64,000 nt of DNA from Marinobacter sp. ANT_B65 (GCF_002407605.1 NZ_NXGV01000001.1:509226-573225); one strand, 5' to 3'; positions 34,310 to 43,619 are shown, counted from the stretch's first letter. The notes: generated by a model not told the origin, from the sequence alone. Numbers and translations: made by a program.

Positions 34310-34870
34310 TCAGGCATCCAGGAACTCCCGCGCGAGATAGAGCGCTAATAATGAGCGGGCTTCTGTGATCTGTATGTCTGTGTTGCCGGACAACAGGGCA
34401 TCAATATTGCACTTGATAGCTTGCAGCGGCTCGGGTTCATCGCCATCCAGTTGAGCATCGTAAAGAAGTTCCGCCAGCACAACCTGAACCCGGAAACCCA
34501 GAACGGAAGACGCTACACTGAGATCACTCAGGAGCCTGAGTTTTCTGGCTCCTGATCCTATCTCCTCTTTCAATTCCCGGTTAGCAGTTTCTTCCGGGGA
34601 CTCTCCGGGCTCCCTCATGCCCTGAGGCAGCCCGATTTCATAGCGTTCGCTACCGACAGCATATTCTTTTACCAGATACACGCATCTGTCTGGCAGAACT
34701 GGTACCACAATCACTGCGCCGGGCCAGTGGCCAGCGGGAATGCGTTCAAGGACAGCTTCTGCTCCGTTGCTGTAGCGTACCTTGACAGTTTCGATACTGA
34801 AAAGCTGTGACTGCGCCGCTAACTCAACACTGAGAATTTGCGGGCTGCCAGGCTCCTTGTGACGTTTCAA
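34310..34870 (-). CDS. NUDIX hydrolase (NudE-like), 186 aa
   Basis: The Nudix box is complete (GMREPGESPEETANRELKEEIG), preceded by PAGHWPGAVIVVPVL and YEIGLPQG, as in E. coli NudE. NudE-type enzymes cleave ADP-linked dinucleotides such as ADP-ribose and NADH. The start is a TTG at 34870 that overlaps the ribB TGA (TTGA), so translation is coupled to ribB. At the end of an FMN-using operon, cleavage of FAD to FMN plus AMP is an attractive but untested role. Confidence 0.85.
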   Translation of the reverse strand: MKRHKEPGSPQILSVELAAQSQLFSIETVKVRYSNGAEAVLERIPAGHWPGAVIVVPVLPDRCVYLVKEYAVGSERYEIGLPQGMREPGESPEETANRELKEEIGSGARKLRLLSDLSVASSVLGFRVQVVLAELLYDAQLDGDEPEPLQAIKCNIDALLSGNTDIQITEARSLLALYLAREFLDA

Positions 34871-35541
34871 AAACTATCCCCTGCTAAGCGGCGTTCAATC
34901 GAGCAGTCCGAAAAGCGGGAGTCTAGTTGCAGGTAGTCAACCAGGTCTCGAATTGCGAGAGTCGTCAGGCCGAATTCTTTTGCAAGTCTTTTCAGGTCAT
35001 GCTGACTAGCCATGCCTCCTTCGCGGTTCATGATTTCGCAAATTACGGCACCGGGCCTCAGGCCGGCGAGTTGTGTTAGTTCAACGGATGCTTCGGTATG
35101 CCCGGAGCGCTCCATAACACCGCCACTTTTAGCACTGAGCACCGGTAAGTGGCCGGGGGCAATGAGAGCTCCGGCTTTGCTTGTTGGGTCCAGCGCAACA
35201 CGAACGGCTTCAGCCCGGTCAGGGGCAGAGATTCCGGTCGTGATTCCTTCGCGGGCATCAACAGGCATGCAAAACGGTGTGGAGTGAGCCGTCTGGTTTG
35301 CCTCCGGGGGTACCAACAATGAAAGCCCAAGTTCCTGCACGCGGGACTCAGGGAGCGAAAGACAAATTAGCCCGCGTCCGTGAACTGCCATGAAATTAAT
35401 GGCTTCCGGGGTGGCATGCTCAGCTGCCACACATAGGTCTCCCTCGTTCTCTCTATCCTCGTCATCTGTAAGAATAATGATGTTACCGGCTGCGAGCTCT
35501 GATAACGCGCTTCTCAACTTAACCGACGGAGTATTTGGCAT
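34867..35541 (-). CDS. ribB: 3,4-dihydroxy-2-butanone 4-phosphate synthase, stand-alone
   Basis: Signature ILTDDEDRENEGDLCVAAE near the N-terminus, then HGRGLICLSL, THSTPF-like (AHSTPFCMPVD), GISAPDRAEAVRVAL, PGHLPVLSAKSGGVMERSGHTEASVEL and CEIMNREGGMA. All are diagnostic of RibB, which makes the four-carbon precursor of riboflavin from ribulose 5-phosphate. There is no fused GTP cyclohydrolase II domain. AAGGGGGCAC precedes the ATG at 35541; the frame extends to 35583. Its place in an operon of FMN-dependent enzymes suggests a dedicated boost of flavin supply. Its role beside the housekeeping pathway is inferred. Confidence 0.93.
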   Translation of the reverse strand: MPNTPSVKLRSALSELAAGNIIILTDDEDRENEGDLCVAAEHATPEAINFMAVHGRGLICLSLPESRVQELGLSLLVPPEANQTAHSTPFCMPVDAREGITTGISAPDRAEAVRVALDPTSKAGALIAPGHLPVLSAKSGGVMERSGHTEASVELTQLAGLRPGAVICEIMNREGGMASQHDLKRLAKEFGLTTLAIRDLVDYLQLDSRFSDCSIERRLAGDSF

Positions 35542-35616
35542 AGTGCCCCCTTGTACTATTCTGGCAAGGCTGGGGGCGAACATCAGATGCCGAATGGTTG
35601 TCGATATCCCCCAGTC

Positions 35617-36135
35617 TCATGCTGCCCCCCTGGCGGCCATGCGCGGAGAGGCATCAGGAACTTCCAGGCCGGCATAGCTGCCTTTCCAGTACAGCAATGG
35701 CTGTACTTCGATATCCACAGAGGCATGCTCGATCTGTACGATGTAGATGGTGTGGTCGCCTGCCTCGTACGACTGTGAAATGACCGCCTCCATAACGGCG
35801 GCACATTCATTGAAAACCAATGCACCTCCCGGGCAGCGGCTGGTATCCAGGTCGTCAAAACGATTTCTGTCAGGGGTTTTCCAGGCATAACGATTGGAAA
35901 TCGTTTGCTGGGTCTGGGATAGAAGGCTCACACCAATCCGGCCGGCTTTAGCAACCAGCTGGTCGGTATCGCTGCCGCGCTTGATACACACCAGAGCCAA
36001 AGGAGGCTCGGCAGATACTGAAGTAAATGAGGTGGCGGTCATGGCATGCAGCTGACCATCGCTTTCGGCAGTTATCACTGCAACCCCTGAGGCCAGCTGC
36101 CTCATGGTTTCGCAGAAAAGTTCGTTACTGATCAT
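35617..36135 (-). CDS. Flavin reductase-like NAD(P)H:FMN oxidoreductase
   Basis: The flavin-reductase-domain pattern is clear: LASGVAVITAESDGQLHAMTATSFTSVSAEPPLALVCI, then RIGVSLLSQTQQTIS and a C-terminal HTIYIVQIEHASVD. These small enzymes supply FMNH2 to two-component monooxygenases. GAGGAAACAGCC precedes the ATG at 36135; the longer frame reaches 36294 but overlaps the preceding monooxygenase gene. It lies 10 nt after the DmoA/NtaA-like gene, so the pair forms a typical two-component oxygenase unit. Confidence 0.88.
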   Translation of the reverse strand: MISNELFCETMRQLASGVAVITAESDGQLHAMTATSFTSVSAEPPLALVCIKRGSDTDQLVAKAGRIGVSLLSQTQQTISNRYAWKTPDRNRFDDLDTSRCPGGALVFNECAAVMEAVISQSYEAGDHTIYIVQIEHASVDIEVQPLLYWKGSYAGLEVPDASPRMAARGAA

Positions 36136-36145
36136 GGCTGTTTCC

Positions 36146-37462
36146 TCAGTTGGACAAGAGGTTTTCGCGAAGTGTGGAACCGCTGTACTCGGTCCGGTAG
36201 CGACCACGTTTCTGAAGTTCCGGGACAACCATATCGACGAACTCTTCAAAACAGCCCGGCGTATAGGTGGCTGCCAGCATGAAACCGTCGGCACCGCCGT
36301 CGTCCATGAACTCTTCCATCCGATCGGCGATGTCTGCAGGCGTGCCTACAAGTATCGGCATACCCATACCCTGGGCGTAATAGAGTGCAGCCTCCCGTAC
36401 CGTGACGGGAGCACCTCCCTTGGCGTAAATAATGGATTCGAAAAGCCCCTGAATGCCGGGTATCTCGATATTCTGGACATGTTCGTCCAGGTCGTAGGTA
36501 GAAAAGTCAGGACCAAAGTGCCCGGCCATCCAGGCCAGTGCACCTTCGAGAGGAATACAGGCTTTAATGCGCTCATATTTCGCCTGAGCTTCTTCGCGGG
36601 TCTCCGCAACGACCGTCTGCAGCCCGTAAATCAGCTTCACGCTGCCAGGTTCACGCCCGGTTTCTGCCAGACGACTGTTCACATCATCGGCATACTCGCG
36701 CATGCGCTCGATATTGGGGTGAACGGCAAAGATGGCTTCCGCATGGCGGGCGGCAAAGTCACGACCCGTGGCCGATGAGCCCGCCTGCCAGAGAACCGGC
36801 CTGCCCTGGGGTGAACGACAGACAAAAGACCGCCCCTTCGACTTGAAAAACTCTCCATCAAAATCGATTTCCCTTACCTTGCTGGGATCCACATAAACAC
36901 CGCTCTCCTTGTCCGCAACGATGGCATCCTCGTCCCAGGAGTCCCAGAGTTCGTAGCAGAGGCTGAGATACTCTTCCATGCGCTCGTAACGGCGAGAGCG
37001 ATCGGTCATTGGTTCGCCATAAGCATCCCATTCACATTTGGAATAGGAACTTACGACATTCCATGCCACCCGGCCGCTGGAAAGGTGGTCAAGACTCGAA
37101 AGGCGACGAACCATTGAATAGGGGTGTTCGAAAGCTGTGGAGAGTGTAACGCCCACACCAAGGTGTTCGGTGGCACCGGTTACGATAGGGACTATGGTGG
37201 AGGGCTCGTGAGTAGGACACTGCACTGCGTATTTCACAGTAGCGTCTGAACTCTGTTCATAGTTGTTGTAGGGGGCAAGTTCATCGGCAATGAACATCGC
37301 ATCGAACAGGCCCCGTTCCATGGTGCGTCCCATGTGCTGCCAGTATTCCGGCTTGCGCCAGTCCCAGTTGACCTTATCCAGGGAATGCCGCCACATGCCT
37401 GTTGCGTGACTGTTAACACCATGTTGTACAAAACCGAGTAAGTGTGCTTTTTTCTTGGACAT
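36146..37462 (-). CDS. LLM-class flavin-dependent monooxygenase, NtaA/SnaA/DmoA group
   Basis: A 438-residue bacterial-luciferase-like TIM-barrel protein. The NtaA/SnaA/DszA/DmoA group signature is visible in LGVGVTLSTAFEHPYSMVRRLSSLDHLSSGRVAWNVVSS. VLWQAGSSATGRDFAARHAEAIFAVH and a C-terminal GGADGFMLAATYTPGCFEEFVDMVVPELQKRG also match. Members use FMNH2 and oxygen on dimethyl sulfide (DmoA), nitrilotriacetate (NtaA) or sulfones (DszA). Context with a SfnG/SsuD-like partner, a YeiH exporter and a YeiE-like regulator favours an organosulfur substrate. Exact substrate unknown. Confidence 0.87.
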   Translation of the reverse strand: MSKKKAHLLGFVQHGVNSHATGMWRHSLDKVNWDWRKPEYWQHMGRTMERGLFDAMFIADELAPYNNYEQSSDATVKYAVQCPTHEPSTIVPIVTGATEHLGVGVTLSTAFEHPYSMVRRLSSLDHLSSGRVAWNVVSSYSKCEWDAYGEPMTDRSRRYERMEEYLSLCYELWDSWDEDAIVADKESGVYVDPSKVREIDFDGEFFKSKGRSFVCRSPQGRPVLWQAGSSATGRDFAARHAEAIFAVHPNIERMREYADDVNSRLAETGREPGSVKLIYGLQTVVAETREEAQAKYERIKACIPLEGALAWMAGHFGPDFSTYDLDEHVQNIEIPGIQGLFESIIYAKGGAPVTVREAALYYAQGMGMPILVGTPADIADRMEEFMDDGGADGFMLAATYTPGCFEEFVDMVVPELQKRGRYRTEYSGSTLRENLLSN

Positions 37463-37497
37463 CCTGTTGCCTCCAAAGGCATTTGTACTTGAGTTCT

Positions 37498-38529
37498 CTA
37501 AGCCGTACAGCGAATCTGAAACGGCTGCATTATGTGTTGAGCAAACTGATGACTACCTTTGAGCATGTCTTCAAACTGACACATCAGAACATCTACACCA
37601 GCGTCTTTAAGTTCGCTTACGCGCCTGGCGATGGTTTCCGGAGACCCTATGAGGCCAATATCGAAACCACAGTTGGAATCGAGCATTTTTTCCCTGGTCA
37701 GCCCTTCCCAGGAGCTTGCCCCTGATTCATCCATGGCAGTGCGCAGATCGTGAATCAGAGCGTCATCCCGTTGAACCTGTAACTTCTGATATCGGGCTTT
37801 CGCCAGAGCGTCTGTCTCTGCCATGAGTACAAATGCACTGACTGCGATTTTCAGTGGGGCGGAACCCGGGGCTTCCAGCTCCCGGATTCCTGAAATGGTT
37901 TCCCTGAGTTCAGCAACCGGCATGCTGTTCAGAAAGAGTGTCTCTCCGTATCTCCGGGCGAGGGCCAGACCATCCTCGGACTGACCGCTGACCCAGATCG
38001 GTGGAGCTGGATTGAGTGGGGTGACCTGCGGCGGTGTTTCTGTGCTGAAAAACTCACCTTCAGAGGTGGTATTTTCCAGCCCCCAGAAACGCTGAAGACC
38101 CTCGCAATACTCATTCGCACGGCGATAGCGGCCGGCATGATCAAGATAGTCCACTCCGGCCTGTCTGAACTCTTCAGGCCACCATCCACAGACAATGTTT
38201 ACTGAGCATCGGCCATGACTCATCCGTTGAAGGCTTCGGGCCATCTGGGCCGCCAGCAGAGGCGAACAGAAACCGGGTTTGCTGGCGACAACCAACCCGA
38301 TCCTCTGTGTCACCGTTGCCAGCCCTGCGACAAACATCCATGGGTCGGCAACCTCGGCATCCATACCGTAGACGCAGTTCAGCAGGTTCTCTGAGCCGTA
38401 CAGGTAGTCGTATCCGTCGCTCTCAGCCTGCACCGCAAGCTGACTGCACTGCTCAAAGTCGGGTAATGGGCGATGGTTGCGTAATCGCAGCCAACCACCG
38501 TATACCGGAAGCCATAGACCGAACTTCAT
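37498..38529 (-). CDS. SfnG/SsuD-like FMNH2-dependent monooxygenase
   Basis: A luciferase-like protein of 343 residues with the SsuD/SfnG pattern: FGLWLPVYGGW at the N-terminus, SHGRCSVNIVCGWWPEEFRQAGVDYLDHAGRYRRANEYCEGLQRFW, then a PPIWVSGQSEDGLALARRYGETLF phosphate/flavin region and LIGSPETIARRVSELKDAGVDVLM. SfnG oxidises dimethyl sulfone to methanesulfinate, and SsuD releases sulfite from alkanesulfonates. I choose the ATG at 38529 (MKFGLWL), preceded by GAGGGACAAAGC. It lies 35 nt upstream of the DmoA-like gene. Sulfonate or sulfone substrate is inferred. Confidence 0.87.
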   Translation of the reverse strand: MKFGLWLPVYGGWLRLRNHRPLPDFEQCSQLAVQAESDGYDYLYGSENLLNCVYGMDAEVADPWMFVAGLATVTQRIGLVVASKPGFCSPLLAAQMARSLQRMSHGRCSVNIVCGWWPEEFRQAGVDYLDHAGRYRRANEYCEGLQRFWGLENTTSEGEFFSTETPPQVTPLNPAPPIWVSGQSEDGLALARRYGETLFLNSMPVAELRETISGIRELEAPGSAPLKIAVSAFVLMAETDALAKARYQKLQVQRDDALIHDLRTAMDESGASSWEGLTREKMLDSNCGFDIGLIGSPETIARRVSELKDAGVDVLMCQFEDMLKGSHQFAQHIMQPFQIRCTA

Positions 38530-38539
38530 GCTTTGTCCC

Positions 38540-38839
38540 TCAGGCCTTGGAATCAACGAAGAAAGCTACTCCGTTCATCGTTGCAGTAACTATGGCGAGC
38601 AGGGGGCCGGCATAGATCATCTCCGGCACAACCCCCACCAGACCGATAATGGCGCTGGCAACAATGACCGCAGCCAGTATTGCTATGCCGTAGTTACTGT
38701 CTTTTTCTTCAGGTATTGGGCTGTCTGCCTGAGACCGGTGGTCAGCCACGGCCCCGGTCACACCCTTGATGTAACCGGTTACGAAGATGACTGTAGCAAT
38801 CAGGCACAGGAACAGGGTTGCATAGAACAGGAACGACAT
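38540..38839 (-). CDS. Small membrane protein, partner of the symporter, 99 aa
   Basis: Three hydrophobic segments are visible, at about residues 5-27, 48-70 and 74-92, with a polar loop (DHRSQADSPIPEEKDSN) between the first two. It lies between the sodium/solute symporter and the SfnG-like gene in the same operon, 10 nt before the latter's start. Small membrane proteins often accompany sodium/solute symporters as a second subunit, so a transport partner role is likely. The family is not recognised. Confidence 0.65.
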   Translation of the reverse strand: MSFLFYATLFLCLIATVIFVTGYIKGVTGAVADHRSQADSPIPEEKDSNYGIAILAAVIVASAIIGLVGVVPEMIYAGPLLAIVTATMNGVAFFVDSKA

Positions 38840-38881
38840 AGCTATTTCCTCAATTGGCTTGTATCAGTTTTCAACTGTCTT

Positions 38882-40396
38882 TCAGGCGCGGCCGGGAACT
38901 GCAACAGGCTCTGCGTTGTGATCAAGGTCTGTAATCAGCTCTTCGAGTTCATCCATGTCGAAATTCACTGGCTTGAGTATGGCGCCAAGAACCACGGTGA
39001 TACCGCTGATCGCGAGGATAGAAAGCGTACCGACCAGTTCGCCGTACATGCTTCTGATGGGCATGCCGATCAGGATGGCCAGAATGACACCGGCAACAAA
39101 TCCGAGGGTGTTGGTGCGGGGCCAGAGAATAGCCAGCACCAGTGGAATGAGAATTGAGGTTTTCAGTGCATAGGTGGTCAGAACCAGTGAGGTGAAATCG
39201 ACCCCGGAGAGAACAATCAGCGCCGCCACGCTGCCACCGATGAACATCGATGCCTTGGTTATGTAGAACAGTGTCTGCTCAGTGGTTTTTGGGGCAAAGC
39301 GTTTGACGATATCAATAGCAACAACCGATGACAGAGCTGCGCTGGCGCCGTCAATTGTGGAATAGCAGGCTGCGAGAATAACCAGGGTATAGGCGATGAT
39401 AAGGGTCATCGGAAGGCCGATATGGGACACGATATAAGGACCTATCGCGACAATATCGCCACCAATCTCTGTGGCGGTCAGGCCGTAACCAATACCTACC
39501 AGTCCAAGCATGCCCAGGCAGATGGGAATCGGATAAAAGAGCGCACCAGCCCACATGAAGGTCCGGGATACCTGATCCTTGCGAACCGACCATACTTTCT
39601 GCCAGAAAGTCTGATCAGCAACTACCGATGCCAGCAGGCCGAAGGCCAGGGTGATACCGAATCCGGCAGCCGCCGCAGAGTCCAGAATCGACAGGTTCAT
39701 CTCATCAGCCTCACCTACGGCAGCAAAGACTGTGTCGACACCACCGGGAATCAGGTCAAATACAGCCACTATGACCAGAGCTGCAGGAACGGTGATCATC
39801 CATGTATTGATTGTCCCCGTCATAACGGCAGTCCAGAGCCCGCCAAAGAATGAATAGGCCATCACGACGCAGACGGTGACGACTGTTGCGACTCTCCAGT
39901 CAATTGAGAACACGGTAGACATCACAACAGAGGTGCCTTTGAGATTAATCAGTATCTCAAGCAGGATTCCGAAGATCATGGTCACGGTGACGACACTGGC
40001 CGCAGCCTGCGAGCGCCCAAACCGGTTATAGGCGAACTGGCTGATGGTATAGCCTTCTGGCATCCGCTTCCGGAGAATGCGAGCCAGGGGAATCATTGCC
40101 ATAAGAGCAAGACCATTCGGGACAACAAACCAGAACAGACCCGAGAGCCCCCACTGGAAAGTCATGGCTGAACTCATCATGACAGCCATGGCCCAGGTCC
40201 AGACGGAAATCACCGAGCCAACCCCAAAACCCAGACCGATTCTGCGGTTCGAAGAGATAAAATCGTGGGTGTTTCGGATCAGGGTTCGCTTGATCAGATA
40301 AGCGAGAGCCAGAAAAACCAGGCCCAGGCCAATCATAAGTGCAAAGCCAAGGCCCGGTGTGAGCCCTTCGGTTAGTTGGAGCGCCGACTTGTCCAT
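38882..40396 (-). CDS. Sodium:solute symporter family transporter, 504 aa
   Basis: About 13 membrane helices with SSS-family features: SNRRIGLGFGVGSVISVWTWAMAV near the second helix, a YTISQFAYNRFGRSQAAASVV segment, FGGLWTAVMTGTINTWMI and CYSTIDGASAALSSVVAIDI, the sodium-site helix. The ATG at 40396 is preceded by GAGGAACC. It is the first gene of the operon and sits behind the sigma-54 promoter at 40452-40467, so it is the likely uptake system for the substrate of the monooxygenases. Confidence 0.88.
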   Translation of the reverse strand: MDKSALQLTEGLTPGLGFALMIGLGLVFLALAYLIKRTLIRNTHDFISSNRRIGLGFGVGSVISVWTWAMAVMMSSAMTFQWGLSGLFWFVVPNGLALMAMIPLARILRKRMPEGYTISQFAYNRFGRSQAAASVVTVTMIFGILLEILINLKGTSVVMSTVFSIDWRVATVVTVCVVMAYSFFGGLWTAVMTGTINTWMITVPAALVIVAVFDLIPGGVDTVFAAVGEADEMNLSILDSAAAAGFGITLAFGLLASVVADQTFWQKVWSVRKDQVSRTFMWAGALFYPIPICLGMLGLVGIGYGLTATEIGGDIVAIGPYIVSHIGLPMTLIIAYTLVILAACYSTIDGASAALSSVVAIDIVKRFAPKTTEQTLFYITKASMFIGGSVAALIVLSGVDFTSLVLTTYALKTSILIPLVLAILWPRTNTLGFVAGVILAILIGMPIRSMYGELVGTLSILAISGITVVLGAILKPVNFDMDELEELITDLDHNAEPVAVPGRA

Positions 40397-40451
40397 ATAG
40401 AGGTTCCTCAAGTTGGATTCTGTTTACGCCGGGAGGCGCTATAGGAGTGTC

Positions 40452-40467
40452 AGCAACTGCTGTGCCA
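40452..40467 (-). promoter_or_regulatory. Sigma-54 (RpoN) promoter of the organosulfur operon
   Basis: On the minus strand the sequence reads TGGCACAGCAGTTGCT, an exact match to the -24/-12 consensus TGGCAC-N5-TTGC(A/T). It lies about 55 nt upstream of the symporter start codon. Sigma-54 promoters need an activator ATPase, which is not encoded in this window. Confidence 0.85.
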
Positions 40468-40529
40468 ATATAAAAGTTGTTTAAAAACAAAAGGATGCGA
40501 GGTTTGCAAAAAAGGCGCCCGCCCTTCTT

Positions 40530-40581
40530 CCGTGCGATTGCATCATAAAGGAGCCATTGAATACTTATCGGATGTATAAGT
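40530..40581. repeat. 52-nt element, copy B
   Basis: Partner of 32026-32077, in the same orientation. This copy lies about 65-130 nt upstream of the sigma-54 promoter. Confidence 0.6.
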
Positions 40582-40583
40582 AT
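40561..40583. promoter_or_regulatory. Palindrome, likely activator site upstream of the sigma-54 promoter
   Basis: Perfect 8-nt arms ATACTTAT and ATAAGTAT are separated by 7 nt, centred about 110 nt upstream of the -12 box. This is a usual place for an enhancer-binding activator. Copy A carries a degenerate version. Confidence 0.6.
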
Positions 40584-40994
40584 TTTTTATGGATACTTGG
40601 CTGGGCAGGAACTGAAAAGGTTACTTTGGCGGACTCAGTGAGCTCCGCAAGAAAAGCTTGATATGCACTATTTCCTTGATAAATTCTCGAACCGCTCAAT
40701 CAAGAAAGTGTCACTTCCCACGAAGGGTGTTGCTGGATAGAACAAGTGGATTTAGATTTCGGAGTTTGGGGCCTGAGTTGTCGAGACTGAGATGGTTTTC
40801 CAACACCCAAGCCCGCGCTTTTTATGTAACCACGCGAAGTCATTTTGGGGCGCTTCGCCGTCGCCACATCTCGACAGGCACTGATTTGGTGCGGTTGGTG
40901 CAATAAAAGCCTTTGGTTGCTTTGTTCGCTGATGGCACCCTTCTTGCGTTGAATCCTGCCCAACGAGTCAGATTTTATTCAGGGCTGGAGAATT

Positions 40995-42995
40995 ATGCTG
41001 TTCTTGCTTCGAAACCTTTCAATGCGCGGCAAACTGTTGCTGCTTATTCTGCCCGCTCTCCTGGGTATCCTTTATTTTTCCATCTCCACGGTCAGTGAGC
41101 GCTACGTCAACCTGCAGAATACCCGGTCCCTGCAGACTCTGTTCAATCTGGTGCTGGAGGCTGATCCGCTGGTGGCAGACCTGCAAAGGGAGCGCGGGCT
41201 TTCTGAGCTTTATCTGTCGAGCGGTGGTAGCGACAGCCGGGTCATAGAGCGTCTGGAACTACAGCGCGAGGCTACTGATGTCCGCCTTGCCGAAGTGCAG
41301 TCATTTATCGATACCATGCCAGCGGAGGATCTGCAGATTGTAGCTGTTCAGCTGAAGAGGGTGGATGACTTGCTAGGCAAACTTGCGGGCCTTCGGAGAC
41401 ATTTCATGGACGACAGTGACCTTCTCATTGACACTGTCCGGGCCAGCTATACCGATAGCATCAAAGGGTTGATGGATCTACTTCCGCCAATTTTACAGCG
41501 GGCCGGTGAGCCGCATTTGACTCGCCAGTTGAGTGCTTTTCTGGCGATGACGGAAGCAACAGAGTGGGGCGGGCAGGAGATGGAAGCTGGCGCTCAAGTG
41601 CTGAAGAAAGGTGACACCACGCTGGCTCTTGCCTCCAGGGTCAGTCGTGCGGCGGGCCGCCAGGATGCGCTGCTTACTCAAGCTGGTGAAACCCTGGGTA
41701 ATGGCTTCCATGATGCGCTTCAGGCCATGCGGGAATCAGAGCCGGTGGTTGCATTCAATGCGCTGCGGGACAGGTTGATCGGTAGTAAATACGGTTTTTT
41801 GGGTATGGCTAATATCGACTGGTTCGACAGTGCCAGCCAGTCAATTGAAGCGATTGGTCAGCTTAAGAGTGTGGTCAGCCAGGACATGGCTGCGGGAACA
41901 CAGACAGTGCTTGATGAGGCAACAGTTGACCTGTGGGAAGCGGCCATTGTCGGAGTGGTGGTTATACTCGCCGTGATTCTTCTGGCGGTGATGATCATCC
42001 GTGGAGTGAGCGGACAGGTTAATCAGTTACTGGGGGATTTTCGCCAGATAATGGATGAGAAAAATCTGGGGATTCGCACCCGTGTCAGTTCAAAAGATGA
42101 GATGGGGCTGATTGGCTCCGCCCTGAACAGTCTGATGGAGAGCTTTGCCAGTGCGTTGACCCAGATTGATCAGACCAGTGTGCAACTGGCGTCCGCCACT
42201 GAACAGACCCGGGCAACCGCTGGGCAAAACGCGGATCAGGTGAGTCAGCAGCAGCAACTGGTGGAACAGGTTGCCGCTGCAGCGGAAGAAATGACCAGCA
42301 CCTCCGAGGATATTTCCCGCAACACTCAGGATGTAGCAGAAGCCGCAGCCAGCGCCTCGGGAAAGAGCGAAACCGGGCGTCAGGTGGTACAGACCAGCGT
42401 GGGACATATCCGGAGCCTGGCGGGCTCGATTGAGCAGGTCAGTGGTCAGGTGACGCGCCTGCAGGAAAGCAGTGCATCTATTACCCGGGTGACTGATGTG
42501 ATTCGCAGTGTTGCCGACCAGACCAATCTGCTGGCCCTGAATGCCGCCATTGAAGCTGCCCGCGCCGGAGAACATGGCCGGGGTTTTTCTGTGGTGGCAG
42601 AGGAAGTGCGTAATCTGGCCCGGCAGACACACCAGTCTACGGTTGAAATCGAATCCATTATTGCCGGCCTGCAGACGATCACTGATGATGTCCATGGGGC
42701 GGTAACCGAAAGCCATGAACTGGCTAACCGCAGTGCTGATGAGGCCGCGACTCTGGAAGGAACTCTCGCCGAAGTACTCCGGGATGTGGATCGTATCTCT
42801 GGTATGGCTACCCAGATAGCGGCAGCGGCAGAAGAGCAGGTGTCTGTAACCCGGGATATTTCCCGCAACATGGTGACTGTGCGTGACACGTCATTACAGA
42901 CGCTTTCAGGATCTCAGGAGATTTCTCAGGTTACTGTGAGCCAGGCGCAACTGGCTAACGAGCTCCAGGCTCTGGCTCAAGGTTTCCGGGTGTAG
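40995..42995 (+). CDS. Methyl-accepting chemotaxis protein with a NIT sensor domain, 666 aa
   Basis: A short cytoplasmic start and first membrane segment ([17 protein letters not shown]) are followed by an all-helical periplasmic domain. This domain carries the nitrate/nitrite-sensing NIT signature ([17 protein letters not shown], and [21 protein letters not shown]). A second membrane helix near residues 315-335, HAMP, and the signalling domain with the conserved tip [21 protein letters not shown] follow. The chemoreceptor probably senses a nitrogen oxyanion or related ligand and signals to CheA. GGAG precedes the ATG at 40995. It ends 3 nt from the convergent Lrp gene. Confidence 0.9.
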   Translation: MLFLLRNLSMRGKLLLLILPALLGILYFSISTVSERYVNLQNTRSLQTLFNLVLEADPLVADLQRERGLSELYLSSGGSDSRVIERLELQREATDVRLAEVQSFIDTMPAEDLQIVAVQLKRVDDLLGKLAGLRRHFMDDSDLLIDTVRASYTDSIKGLMDLLPPILQRAGEPHLTRQLSAFLAMTEATEWGGQEMEAGAQVLKKGDTTLALASRVSRAAGRQDALLTQAGETLGNGFHDALQAMRESEPVVAFNALRDRLIGSKYGFLGMANIDWFDSASQSIEAIGQLKSVVSQDMAAGTQTVLDEATVDLWEAAIVGVVVILAVILLAVMIIRGVSGQVNQLLGDFRQIMDEKNLGIRTRVSSKDEMGLIGSALNSLMESFASALTQIDQTSVQLASATEQTRATAGQNADQVSQQQQLVEQVAAAAEEMTSTSEDISRNTQDVAEAAASASGKSETGRQVVQTSVGHIRSLAGSIEQVSGQVTRLQESSASITRVTDVIRSVADQTNLLALNAAIEAARAGEHGRGFSVVAEEVRNLARQTHQSTVEIESIIAGLQTITDDVHGAVTESHELANRSADEAATLEGTLAEVLRDVDRISGMATQIAAAAEEQVSVTRDISRNMVTVRDTSLQTLSGSQEISQVTVSQAQLANELQALAQGFRV

Positions 42996-42998
42996 CGC

Positions 42999-43478
42999 TT
43001 AGTCCAGCGGTAACGACAGGCTTTCCTTCAGCTCTTCCATCACGATGTAGCTTTTCGAATTCTTGACTCCGGGGAGTGTGAGCAGCATGTCTCCGAGTAA
43101 CGCCCTGTATTCGGAAATCCCTCTGATCCGTGCCTTGATCAGATAGTCGGAATCTCCGGACACCAGATGGCATTCCAGAATATAGGGTAGCGTTTCCACG
43201 GCGTCACTGAATTTCTTGAAGGAATCCGGTGACTGGTACGAAAGGGAAATCTCCACGAATACCAGCATGTTGTACCCGAGTAGTTCGGGATTCAGCCGGG
43301 CATGATAGCCCTCAATATAGCCTTCTTTTTCCAGCCGCCGTACCCGTTCAATGCAGGGTGTTGAGCTAAGGCCCACCTTGTCGGCGAGATCCACATAGCT
43401 GATCCGTCCATCCTTTTGCAGGGTTCTGAGGATACTGATGTCCAGTTTGTCGAGAGGGCGCTTTCTGTTATCCGGCAT
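42999..43478 (-). CDS. dadR: Lrp/AsnC-family regulator, DadR-like
   Basis: The N-terminal helix-turn-helix is typical (LDKLDISILRTLQKDGRISYVDLADKVGLSSTPCIERVRRLEKEG), and the C-terminal ligand domain follows (ECHLVSGDSDYLIKARIRG). It is divergent from dadA, the usual layout in which the Lrp-like regulator activates or tunes the dad operon in response to alanine. I place the start at the ATG at 43478 (MPDNRKRPL); the frame is open to 43544. The dadR name is by context. Confidence 0.85.
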   Translation of the reverse strand: MPDNRKRPLDKLDISILRTLQKDGRISYVDLADKVGLSSTPCIERVRRLEKEGYIEGYHARLNPELLGYNMLVFVEISLSYQSPDSFKKFSDAVETLPYILECHLVSGDSDYLIKARIRGISEYRALLGDMLLTLPGVKNSKSYIVMEELKESLSLPLD

Positions 43479-43619
43479 GGCAAATTTTTCCACTAACCTG
43501 AATAGAATATATAGGTTTTTACCCTGCAAAAATAAAAAAATCAAAACTTTCCTCTGGCTATTTGATAATAAACTGGGGATATCAAATTAATCGCTACCAC
43601 CGTCATTGAGGGGCTGTTT

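Larger units (their letters stand above)
40397..40994. other. Long control region between the sulfur operon and the chemoreceptor gene
   Basis: No gene is seen in these 598 nt. The left part contains the sigma-54 promoter (40452-40467), the 52-nt element B (40530-40581) and a palindrome (40561-40583), all suited to the minus-strand operon. The right part, roughly 40600-40990, is featureless to my eye apart from GGAG before the chemoreceptor ATG. Confidence 0.55.
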
